Made by a program: the position numbers and the translations under genes. Source: Rhodospirillales bacterium (GTDB taxonomy: Bacteria; Pseudomonadota; Alphaproteobacteria; Rhodospirillales; Defluviicoccaceae). Taken from it: 5,088 nucleotides of DNA. The notes beneath the pieces were generated by a model that saw only the letters and a program-made list of their open reading frames with translations, was not told the DNA's origin and did no database searches. The stretch is taken from the NCBI GenBank assembly GCA_026125865.1, contig JAHCKI010000193.1, positions 1-5,088 on the forward strand, written 5' to 3'. Shown piece by piece: positions 1-5,088 of this stretch (positions within the stretch are counted from its first letter, which is position 1; every line of letters starts with the position of its first letter).

Positions 1-534
1 GGCCAATGCGGGCGCATGATGATGACGATCACACGCATTCCGCAGCCGGTCATCGCCCGCGTTCATGGCATTGCGACGGCGGCCGGTTGTCAGCTTGTGG
101 CGTCCTGCGATCTCGCCGTCGCGGTGGAAACGGCGCGCTTCGCCGTGTCCGGAGTCAATCTCGGCCTGTTCTGCTCGACGCCCATGGTCGCCTTGACTCG
201 CAAGCTGCCTCGCAAACAGGCCATGGAAATGCTGGTGACCGGCGATTTCATCGACGCCGAAACCGCCCGCCAATTCGGCCTCGTCAACCGCATCGTACCG
301 GCCGAGGACCTGGACCGGGCCGTCGCCGAGATGGCCCAAAAGATCGCCGCGAAATCGCCCCTGGCCGTCGCTCTTGGCAAGGGCCTTTTCTACAAACAGA
401 TCGAATTGGGCACCGAAGCCGCCTACGAAGCGGCGAGCGAGGTCATGACCTGCAACATGATGGCCGAGGATGCGCAAGCCGGCGTGGATGCCTTCATCGC
501 CAAGCAACCCATGCCGGAATGGAAGGGACGATGA
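1..534 (+). CDS. Enoyl-CoA hydratase/isomerase superfamily protein, ECHDC3-like (5'-truncated by window edge)
   Basis: The reading frame is open from base 1 to a TGA at 532-534, so the N-terminal part (probably about 80-100 residues) lies outside the window. Residues are counted here from the ATG at 16, which is only a counting point and not a proposed start. The crotonase-fold core is clear: a VIARVHG strand, the AAGCQLVASCDLAVA segment (22-36) that forms the CoA-thioester oxyanion hole, the VNLGLFCSTP segment (47-56), a GDFIDAETARQFGLVNRIVP segment after it, and a C-terminal helix with AEDAQAGVDAFIAKQ. The GCQLVASCD and GLFCSTP wording matches vertebrate ECHDC3 and bacterial relatives better than true hydratases. 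Classical hydratase Glu144 (GCEL) is Gln26 here, and Glu164 (PEIL) is Gly46, so simple hydratase activity is doubtful. It probably binds an acyl-CoA; the reaction is unknown. Its stop overlaps the next start (ATGA), indicating an operon with the CoA-binding protein and MetY. Confidence 0.93.
   Translation, partial: GQCGRMMMTITRIPQPVIARVHGIATAAGCQLVASCDLAVAVETARFAVSGVNLGLFCSTPMVALTRKLPRKQAMEMLVTGDFIDAETARQFGLVNRIVPAEDLDRAVAEMAQKIAAKSPLAVALGKGLFYKQIELGTEAAYEAASEVMTCNMMAEDAQAGVDAFIAKQPMPEWKGR
521..527 (+). promoter_or_regulatory. Purine-rich ribosome binding site for the CoA-binding protein
   Basis: GGAAGGG lies inside the end of the upstream crotonase gene, just ahead of the ATG at 531. The last G is only 3 bases from the ATG, but the GGAA half sits at a 6-base spacing. 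An in-frame ATG at 519 lies before this motif and has no comparable site, so 531, with its ATGA stop/start overlap, is the better start. Translation is probably coupled to the upstream gene. Confidence 0.5.
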
Positions 535-1061
535 CCGGCGCGTCCGTGTCCCTCGCCCCGCTCCACTACGACAACGATCTCGTTCGGCGGATTCTCAGGG
601 AAACGCGGACCATAGCCATGGTCGGCGCGTCGCCCAACTGGGTGCGGCCCTCCAACTTCGCCATGAAGTATCTGCAGGGCAAGGGCTATCGGGTGATTCC
701 CGTCAACCCACGCGCCGCGGGAACCCAGATCCTCGGCGAACAGACTTATACGAGCCTCGCTGACCTCGCCGACGCGGCGCCGGGACCGGTGGAGATTGTG
801 GATATTTTTCGATCCTCCGACGCCGCCGGCGCCGTCGTCGACGAGGCCATCGCCCTCAAGGACCGGCTCGGCGCCCGCACCGTTTGGATGCAGTTGGGAG
901 TCCGCAATGCCGACGCGGCGCGGCGCGCCGAAGAGGCGGGATTGACCGTGATCATGGATCGCTGCGTCAAGATCGAATACGGTCGCCTTTTCGGTGAAAT
1001 CGGCTGGCAGGGAGTCAACTCCGGCATCATTTCCGCCAAACGGCCGAGGCTGCACCATTGA
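531..1061 (+). CDS. CoA-binding protein, YccU type (CoA_binding_2 family)
   Basis: A 176-residue single-domain Rossmann-fold protein of the CoA-binding family related to the nucleotide-binding domain of succinyl-CoA synthetase alpha; such proteins are soluble. Visible landmarks are the glycine/serine loop VGASPNWVRPS (31-41), the GYRVIPVNP strand-turn (52-60), the VDIFR strand (90-94), the WMQLGV strand (119-124) and the family signature MDRCVKIEYGRL (142-153), followed by GEIGW and a C-terminal SAKRP. Length is as expected for stand-alone members. In relatives I recall, the residue after the signature Cys145 is usually Pro; here it is Val146. The physiological role of this family is not established; CoA binding is the family expectation. 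The start at ATG 531 overlaps the preceding TGA, and its own TGA (1059-1061) overlaps the TTG start of metY. It therefore sits in the middle of a coupled three-gene unit and may serve acyl-CoA or sulfur metabolism alongside its neighbours. Confidence 0.92.
   Translation: MTGASVSLAPLHYDNDLVRRILRETRTIAMVGASPNWVRPSNFAMKYLQGKGYRVIPVNPRAAGTQILGEQTYTSLADLADAAPGPVEIVDIFRSSDAAGAVVDEAIALKDRLGARTVWMQLGVRNADAARRAEEAGLTVIMDRCVKIEYGRLFGEIGWQGVNSGIISAKRPRLHH
1046..1049 (+). promoter_or_regulatory. Shine-Dalgarno GAGG that supports the TTG start of metY
   Basis: GAGG lies within the last codons of the CoA-binding protein, 8 bases before the TTG at 1058. The spacing is near ideal. No in-frame ATG follows until well past the PLP-fold N-terminus, so this site decides the metY start. 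Confidence 0.6.
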
Positions 1062-2413
1062 GCGACAACGACAATACGGGCAACGCCGGTAACATCGACA
1101 CTTCCGGCAACACCCCTCCCGACGCCGATCCGTCGTTCGGCTTCGCAACGCGGGCGATTCACGCTGGCGCGCGGCCCGATGCAGTCACCGGCGCCCGTTC
1201 GACACCGATCTATCAAACGACGGCCTATGTGTTCGAGGACGTGGACCACGCCGCCGACCTGTTCAATCTGCAGACCTTCGGTTTCATTTACTCGCGGCTG
1301 ACCAATCCGACGGTCGCGGTGCTCGAAGAGCGGATCGCCAACCTCGAAGGCGGTCGCGCCTGCGTCTGTTCGGCCTCGGGGCACGCCGCCCAGTTCCTCA
1401 CCTTCTTCACGTTGCTGGAACCGGGCGACGAGTTCATCGCGTCCCGCAACCTTTACGGCGGTTCGATCACCCAGTTCGGCATCAGCTTCAAGAAACTGGG
1501 CTGGACCTGCCATTTCGTCGATCCCCGCGATCCCGAGAATTTCCGCGCCGCGCTGACGCCCCGCTGCAAGGCCATTTTCGTCGAGCAACTGGCCAATCCC
1601 GGCGCCGTGGTCGTCGATGTGGAGCCCATCGCCGACATCGCCCACGCCGCCGGTATCCCCTTGATCGTCGACAACACCGTCCCCTCGCCCTATCTGTTCC
1701 GGCCGTTCGATTGGGGCGCCGATCTCATCGTCCATTCGACGACGAAGTTCCTTTCCGGCCACGGCAACGCCATGGGCGGCGCTTTGGTCGAATCCGGCCA
1801 CTTCGATTGGGCGCAAAACGACAAATTCCCCAGCATGACGAAGCCGGACCCGGCGTATCACGACCTCACCTTCTATGAAACGTTCGGGGACTTCGGCTTC
1901 ACCACCAAGGCGCGGGCGGTGGCGCTCCGTGACTTCGGACCATCCCTGTCCCCCGCCAACGCTTTCTACACCATCACCGGCATCGAGACGCTGCCGCTGC
2001 GCATGCAACGGCACACTGAAAACGCCCAAGCCGTCGCCGAGTTCCTCGAGGCGCATCCGGCGGTTGCCTGGGTCTCCTACCCGGGGCTCAAGTCGAGCCC
2101 CTATCGCGGGCTGGCAAAGAAGTATTTACCAGTAGGTTGCGGGTCCGTTTTCACCTTTGGACTTAAAGGCGGGTTCGAAGCTGGGGTCAAGCTGGTCGAA
2201 TCGGTGAACCTGTTTTCCCATCTCGCCAATCTGGGTGACACCCGCTCGCTGATCATCCATCCCGCCTCCACCACCCACCGCCAGCTTTCCGAAGCACAGC
2301 AGATCGCCGCCGGCGCCGGCCCGGATGTCATCCGTCTCTCTGTCGGTATCGAAAGTGTCGAGGACCTGATTCGCGACCTGGATACCGGTTTGCGGTCCGC
2401 GACCGCCGACTGA
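1058..2413 (+). CDS. metY: O-acetylhomoserine sulfhydrylase (O-acetylhomoserine aminocarboxypropyltransferase)
   Basis: A 451-residue, PLP-dependent, cytoplasmic enzyme of the Cys/Met metabolism (gamma) family. Members convert O-acetyl-L-homoserine and sulfide to L-homocysteine (or, with methanethiol, to methionine), giving direct sulfhydrylation in methionine synthesis. Landmarks: GFATRAIHAGARPD near residue 28; Y78-x-R80 before TNPT, which contacts the PLP phosphate of the partner subunit; the SASGHAAQ loop (105-112); Tyr133 in NLYGG stacking on PLP; Asp205 in IVDNT holding the pyridine nitrogen; the Schiff-base Lys230 in HSTTKFLSGHG; and Arg426 in RLSVGIE binding the substrate carboxylate. 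All expected residues are present, so it should be active. GHGNAMGG and GDTRSLIIHP favour MetY over MetB or MetZ. The TTG start overlaps the upstream TGA and has a GAGG at 8 bases. The first 25 or so residues are an Asn/Asp/Gly-rich tail outside the usual fold. No SAM riboswitch can precede it because coding sequence abuts it; regulation must act on the whole operon. Confidence 0.95.
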   Translation: MSDNDNTGNAGNIDTSGNTPPDADPSFGFATRAIHAGARPDAVTGARSTPIYQTTAYVFEDVDHAADLFNLQTFGFIYSRLTNPTVAVLEERIANLEGGRACVCSASGHAAQFLTFFTLLEPGDEFIASRNLYGGSITQFGISFKKLGWTCHFVDPRDPENFRAALTPRCKAIFVEQLANPGAVVVDVEPIADIAHAAGIPLIVDNTVPSPYLFRPFDWGADLIVHSTTKFLSGHGNAMGGALVESGHFDWAQNDKFPSMTKPDPAYHDLTFYETFGDFGFTTKARAVALRDFGPSLSPANAFYTITGIETLPLRMQRHTENAQAVAEFLEAHPAVAWVSYPGLKSSPYRGLAKKYLPVGCGSVFTFGLKGGFEAGVKLVESVNLFSHLANLGDTRSLIIHPASTTHRQLSEAQQIAAGAGPDVIRLSVGIESVEDLIRDLDTGLRSATAD

Positions 2414-2505
2414 CACCCTGCGTACTCCGTACCCCGTACCCCGCACAACGCGTTTTTTCATGCGTATACACAGGTATTTACGTCACAAATCTAAGTTGAA
2501 ATATC
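2414..2505. other. Intergenic gap between metY and the EEP-family gene
   Basis: This 92-bp spacer holds the heptamer array, then a T6 tract (2453-2458) next to AACGCGTT, then an A/T-rich leader. The T tract has only a 4-bp potential stem (ACGC/GCGT flanking it), so a rho-independent terminator is not supported. TATACA at 2465-2470 resembles a -10 hexamer, but there is no good -35 at 16-18 bases upstream, so it is only a weak promoter candidate for the following gene. A TGA at 2497-2499, in frame with the EEP gene, limits how far upstream that gene can start. Confidence 0.45.
2421..2441. repeat. Three tandem heptamers (CGTACYC) after metY
   Basis: CGTACTC at 2421-2427 is followed by two exact CGTACCC units at 2428-2434 and 2435-2441, then a degenerate CGCAC. 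The array starts 8 bases after the metY stop, in otherwise non-coding DNA. The period is not a multiple of three and no ORF uses it. It may be slippage-derived or a short binding array; nothing in the sequence settles which. Confidence 0.7.
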
Positions 2506-3516
2506 GTGTCGTTGCCCGCAAGACGAACGTACCGGCGCGGATTGCCTCCCCCTCTCTTCGGTTGGGGATTGCGGGTGTGCACAACCGGCCTCACGTTTGC
2601 AGCGTTTGTTCAGCTTTTCTCTCTAACCTACTGGCCACTTGAACTTTTCAGCCATTTCGTACCACAATACTTGGTCGCGAGCGTTGTGGTTGGTTGTGCA
2701 GCTCTTGCTCTCCGATTGCCCCGGACGACCGCATTCGCGGTGGTGCTCGTGTTGTTTTACGCTTTCCTGATCTGGGACGCGTTCCCGACGCACGAGGAAA
2801 CGAACGCGGATTCGATACGAGACACCGACGTGTCCTTAAGCGTCATCACGTTCAACATGTTTGACGGCAATCCGCGTACAGACGCTCTCGTCGACTGGAT
2901 CGCCACGCGACCCGCCGATGTTGTTCTGTTGCAGGAAACCCCCGCGCCGTTCGCCGCCCGGCTTCGAGAGGGCGCCTGGTACCCCTTTCAACTCGACGTT
3001 TTCGATTCCACCCTCGATTCAGACAGTTTCCCGTTCGCACGCGCCATTACGGTTTTGTCGCGTTACCCGATCATGGACGGGATAAAGTTACAACCGAGTC
3101 CCCGTTTGCGCGTCGCAGCGCTGGCGCGCCTCGACATCGCCGAAGGGTTCGAACCATGGATCGTGGCGATCGACTGCGTTGAGCCCATGTCACCCGCTAT
3201 GCTCGACGACCGTAACCGCTATCTCCTCGGTATAGCCGACCACATAGCCGGTCGCGCAGGTCCTCTCGTTCTGGCGGGAGACTTTAATACAAGCCCCTAT
3301 TCACCTGTTTTCCGTGAGTTTCTGTCCGCAACGAATGCCCGCGCGACGGCTCTGTTTCCCGTCACCTGGCCGACATGGCTTGGCCCCTTGGGCCTTCGCA
3401 TCGACCACATCCTGGTTCGCGATTTGACGGTCAAGAACATTGAAGTGCTCGACTCCGTCGGCTCCGATCATCGCCCCGTTCGAGCCGTGCTGCTGCCGGC
3501 ACAACCTCATTCATAG
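2506..3516 (+). CDS. Membrane-anchored endonuclease/exonuclease/phosphatase (EEP) family protein
   Basis: A 336-residue protein with an N-terminal membrane part and a DNase I-like metal-dependent phosphoesterase domain. A basic N-terminus (RRTYRR) precedes three hydrophobic segments at about 24-47, 54-71 and 74-93. The EEP domain then runs from about 110 to 330: N117 in ITFNMF, metal ligand E144 in VVLLQE, the SRYPI strand (185-189), D259 and N261 in LAGDFNTSP, D300-H301 in RIDHILV, and S320-D321-H322 in GSDHRPV. The orientation probably puts the catalytic domain after TM3, facing the periplasm (inference). The motif that normally carries the catalytic His (a THP-like sequence before an RN helix) reads IDCVEP here, with Cys224 at the expected His position. 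The GTG start is forced by a TGA at 2497-2499 and by the lack of any in-frame ATG before residue 118; the RBS is weak. The substrate could be nucleic acid, phosphoinositide or another phosphodiester. Codon use is less G/C-biased than in metY or the MFS gene. Confidence 0.9.
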   Translation: MSLPARRTYRRGLPPPLFGWGLRVCTTGLTFAAFVQLFSLTYWPLELFSHFVPQYLVASVVVGCAALALRLPRTTAFAVVLVLFYAFLIWDAFPTHEETNADSIRDTDVSLSVITFNMFDGNPRTDALVDWIATRPADVVLLQETPAPFAARLREGAWYPFQLDVFDSTLDSDSFPFARAITVLSRYPIMDGIKLQPSPRLRVAALARLDIAEGFEPWIVAIDCVEPMSPAMLDDRNRYLLGIADHIAGRAGPLVLAGDFNTSPYSPVFREFLSATNARATALFPVTWPTWLGPLGLRIDHILVRDLTVKNIEVLDSVGSDHRPVRAVLLPAQPHS

Positions 3517-4725
3517 TTATTCCGCCGCCACGGCTATCGGCTCGCGCCGCTCGGTGGGCAAAAGGGCGGCGGCGGCGACGCCGACCACGGCGATCCCGGC
3601 GAGGACCATGAACAGCCACCAGAAGTCGCCCGTCAAGTCGTAAAGCATGCCCTCAAGTTTCACGCCAAATCCGCTGATACCGAACGCTAAAATAAACTTC
3701 AGGCCAAACGCCAACCCGCGCCAGCGGCTGGGCGCGTAGCGGGCCACCAGACTGTTTTCGGCGGGCAACGCGCCCACATTCACCGAAACCATGATCATCG
3801 CCACCAGCACGAGTCCGGCGCCCCCGCAACCGGCGGCAAGAACCAGGAACGGTACCTGAAGGACGTAACAGCTCAGATAGACGGTTTTCAAAGGGTAACG
3901 GTCGGCGAGATGGCCGGCCAAAACCTGCATGGCGCCGGACGTCAGATAGACGATCGCCACCAGCATCGAGACGCCGCCGACGCCCTGATCAATGACATCC
4001 ACCAGCCGTTCGGAAAAGATCTTGGGCAACGCCGGTTGCGTCGATTGATAAATGAGGCCGCTGCACAGCAAGGTTACGGCCAGAACCGCGAAGGCGCGGG
4101 CCGTATCGCGAGACGTCGCGGGCGGGTCGGGGCGCCGATCCTCCCTCGTTTCGACGATGGATCCACGATACACCAGCCAGAAGAACACGGCGCCCGTGGC
4201 CAATACGACGGCACCGGGGACTAAGAATGCCGACCGCCATCCCCAGGTATCGATCAAAATGCCCGCCGTCAGCGCCGCCACCGCCGGTCCGAGGCTGCCG
4301 AACACGCCGTTGATGCCCAGCGCCATGCCGCGCGTTCGGGCGTTGCGCACCAGCCAGGCGATCCCCACGGGGTGATAGATGGATGCGAACAGGCCGGTGA
4401 CGGCGAGAGCGGCCGCGATCTGAAAAGGCGTTGCCGCGAAGCCGGTCAGCACCATGCCACCGCCCGTTCCGACGAAGAACAAGCCGATCATGGCCGTACT
4501 CCGCCAGCGATCACCCAGCCAGCCGGCGATGGGCGCCGCAACGCCATACAAGACATTGCCGGCGACGATCAGGCCGACCGCCTCGCCATGGCTCAGGCCG
4601 AGTTCGGTATCGAGGGTCAGCACCACGACATAGAAGATCGGCGCGAACAAGTGCGAGTACATATGCCCGAGGCAGGACAACCCCAGCGATAGTTGTGCCG
4701 ACCGTTCACCCACCCTGTCCCGCAT
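3517..4725 (-). CDS. MFS transporter, fosmidomycin-resistance (Fsr)-like
   Basis: A 402-residue inner-membrane transporter with twelve predicted hydrophobic segments in two halves. Numbering is from the ATG at 4725. TM1-6 cover about 16-187, a charged cytoplasmic loop spans 191-209 (ETREDRRPDPP), and TM7-12 cover about 210-389. The MFS loop 2-3 motif is GWLGDRWRS (68-76), with a diverged copy GHLADRYPLK (271-280) between TM8 and TM9. The TM1 segment with HMYSHLFAP and the TM4 SIYHPVGIAWL (115-125) resemble the Fsr branch of drug/H+ antiporters; this is a judgement by eye, and the substrate is unknown. The start is ATG 4725 with GGAG at 4731-4734, 5 bases upstream. An in-frame GTG at 4743, with GAGG 10 bases before it, would add six residues and cannot be excluded. 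It converges on the EEP gene with no spacer and is divergent from the HTH regulator, a layout often seen for an efflux pump and its regulator. Confidence 0.92.
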   Translation of the reverse strand: MRDRVGERSAQLSLGLSCLGHMYSHLFAPIFYVVVLTLDTELGLSHGEAVGLIVAGNVLYGVAAPIAGWLGDRWRSTAMIGLFFVGTGGGMVLTGFAATPFQIAAALAVTGLFASIYHPVGIAWLVRNARTRGMALGINGVFGSLGPAVAALTAGILIDTWGWRSAFLVPGAVVLATGAVFFWLVYRGSIVETREDRRPDPPATSRDTARAFAVLAVTLLCSGLIYQSTQPALPKIFSERLVDVIDQGVGGVSMLVAIVYLTSGAMQVLAGHLADRYPLKTVYLSCYVLQVPFLVLAAGCGGAGLVLVAMIMVSVNVGALPAENSLVARYAPSRWRGLAFGLKFILAFGISGFGVKLEGMLYDLTGDFWWLFMVLAGIAVVGVAAAALLPTERREPIAVAAE

Positions 4726-4730
4726 TTCCA

Positions 4731-4734
4731 CTCC
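4731..4734 (-). promoter_or_regulatory. Shine-Dalgarno GGAG for the MFS transporter
   Basis: Read on the minus strand, GGAG stands 5 bases before the ATG at 4725-4723. It favours this ATG over the in-frame GTG at 4743-4741, which has its own GAGG (4757-4754) at a looser 10-base spacing. Confidence 0.5.
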
Positions 4735-4744
4735 GTTACCCACG

Positions 4745-4828
4745 AGTTGGGGACCTCAAAACACGTGATTCGCCACGTTCACGCCCGATAATCGTGCCAC
4801 TTGCGGTCGCTAGAGGGAAGTCCCAACT
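4745..4828. repeat. Imperfect inverted repeat upstream of the MFS gene
   Basis: AGTTGGG (4745-4751) is matched by its reverse complement CCCAACT (4822-4828). The similarity continues imperfectly inward: GACCTC after the left arm and GAGGGAAG before the right arm. The arms are about 70 bases apart, too far for a terminator hairpin. They could be paired binding sites or chance. Confidence 0.35.
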
Positions 4829-4891
4829 GAATCAATAGCCAACAGATGCGTGTATCTCTGCGCCGTTTGCTCGCAATGTAATATGAACCAA

Positions 4892-4903
4892 CGATTTTTA
4901 TCG
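4892..4903. promoter_or_regulatory. Small operator-like palindrome in the A/T-rich promoter zone
   Basis: CGAT-TTTT-ATCG is a dyad with 4-bp arms around a T4 centre, placed 8 bases after the TAATAT element (4879-4884) and about 90 bases before the HTH start. Its position would suit an operator for the adjacent regulator, but the dyad is short and could occur by chance. Confidence 0.25.
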
Positions 4904-4991
4904 ACAAATTATTGTAGAAGTGGTGGATTGTGGGCAACAGGATGCGGTGTGCATCTCGACAAGCGCTGCAAGTGGGGGTAGTCTTTTTGCC

Positions 4992-5088
4992 ATGAGACGC
5001 TCGGTGACGGAAGAGGGGCCGGACCCCATTGATCGTTATGTTGGCGCGCGCATTCGCGGTCGGCGTCTCGGTCTTCGTATCAGTCAGA
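4992..5088 (+). CDS. XRE-type helix-turn-helix transcriptional regulator (3'-truncated by window edge)
   Basis: Only the first 32 codons are present, beginning at ATG 4992. After an acidic stretch (TEEGPDP) the protein reads IDRYVGARIRGRRLGLRISQ, which matches the start of the Cro/C1-type (HTH_3) domain: helix 1 with VGxRIRxRR, then the turn leading to the SQ that opens helix 2. This form (a short leader, then IDxxVGxRIRxRR) is common in alphaproteobacterial XRE regulators. The recognition helix and any C-terminal domain are outside the window. The RBS is unclear: a G5 run (4974-4978) is 13 bases upstream, further than usual. The frame stays open upstream to a GTG at 4947, so a longer form is possible, but family resemblance favours 4992. 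Being divergent from the MFS gene, it may regulate that transporter and itself (inference). Confidence 0.75.
   Translation, partial: MRRSVTEEGPDPIDRYVGARIRGRRLGLRISQ

Larger units (their letters stand above)
4726..4991. promoter_or_regulatory. Divergent intergenic region between the MFS and HTH genes
   Basis: About 265 bp without a convincing gene, which must carry promoters for both divergent genes. The left half is G/C-rich with several CACG/CGTG motifs: the palindrome CACGTG (4762-4767), CGTGA/TCACG arms (4764-4768 and 4779-4783) and ATCGTG (4791-4796). The right half turns sharply A/T-rich (about 4875-4918), typical of promoter DNA in a GC-rich genome. TGTAATAT (4877-4884) looks like an extended -10 for the HTH gene but has no good -35. 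TCGACA (4901-4906) resembles a -35 without a matching -10. I can therefore support a regulatory region but not an exact promoter. Confidence 0.5.

Noticed and set aside
6..530. N-terminal extension of the CoA-binding protein reading frame
   Set aside because: The frame is open upstream, but the translated part is Arg/His/Gly-rich with no domain and overlaps the crotonase gene. The ATG at 531 with the ATGA overlap fits family length.
1000..1060. SAM-type riboswitch ahead of metY
   Set aside because: The metY start overlaps the preceding coding sequence, so there is no leader in which a riboswitch could sit.
423..1148. Minus-strand open frame of 241 codons
   Set aside because: Its product is rich in Arg, Cys and Gly with no family resemblance, and it is antisense to the crotonase and CoA-binding genes.
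746..2056. Long minus-strand open frame (436 codons) opposite metY and the CoA-binding gene
   Set aside because: It lies antisense to two clearly recognised genes with intact family motifs, and its translation has no recognisable domain. Long antisense frames are expected in GC-rich coding DNA.
2446..2470. Possible rho-independent terminator (T6 tract) after metY
   Set aside because: The T tract is not preceded by a G/C-rich stem. The only pairing is 4 bp flanking the tract itself.
2460..2642. 60-codon plus-strand open frame starting at an ATG after metY
   Set aside because: It overlaps the start of the EEP gene in another frame, has no recognisable domain and no clear RBS.
3910..4224. Plus-strand open frames opposite the MFS gene
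   Set aside because: They are antisense to a well-supported 12-TM transporter, and their translations are low-complexity and charge-rich without domain signals.

Overview
The window is GC-rich (visibly strong G/C third-position bias in most genes) and looks like chromosomal DNA from an alphaproteobacterium, probably Rhodospirillales-like. The evidence is the gene content, the style of the proteins, and a truncated HTH regulator at the right edge whose first residues resemble the XRE-type regulators common in that class. The organism is an inference from protein style; no rRNA or other marker gene is present. No tRNA, CRISPR array, insertion sequence or phage gene was seen.

Left part (1-2413, + strand): a tightly coupled three-gene run. 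It starts with the C-terminal two thirds of an ECHDC3-like member of the enoyl-CoA hydratase (crotonase) superfamily. This overlaps by ATGA a small YccU-type CoA-binding protein, which in turn overlaps by TTGA a full-length O-acetylhomoserine sulfhydrylase (MetY). The arrangement implies one mRNA with translational coupling. It links a CoA-thioester-binding protein, a CoA-binding Rossmann protein and a sulfur-assimilation enzyme that makes homocysteine (or methionine). The crotonase lacks both glutamates used by classical hydratases, so its chemistry is open.

Middle (2414-3516): a 92-bp gap containing a heptamer tandem repeat, then a GTG-started membrane-anchored endonuclease/exonuclease/phosphatase (EEP) family protein. 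Its codon use is more A/T-tolerant than that of its neighbours, and a Cys seems to replace the usual catalytic His. It ends directly against the stop codon of the next, convergent gene.

Right part (3517-5088): a minus-strand 12-TM MFS transporter resembling the fosmidomycin-resistance (Fsr) type. Next comes a roughly 265-bp divergent intergenic region that becomes strongly A/T-rich and contains small palindromes. The window ends in the first 32 codons of a rightward XRE-type HTH regulator that could control this intergenic region.

I found no convincing unknown multi-gene system. The most interesting items are the ECHDC3-like/CoA-binding/MetY cluster, with its catalytically altered crotonase, and the His-less EEP protein.
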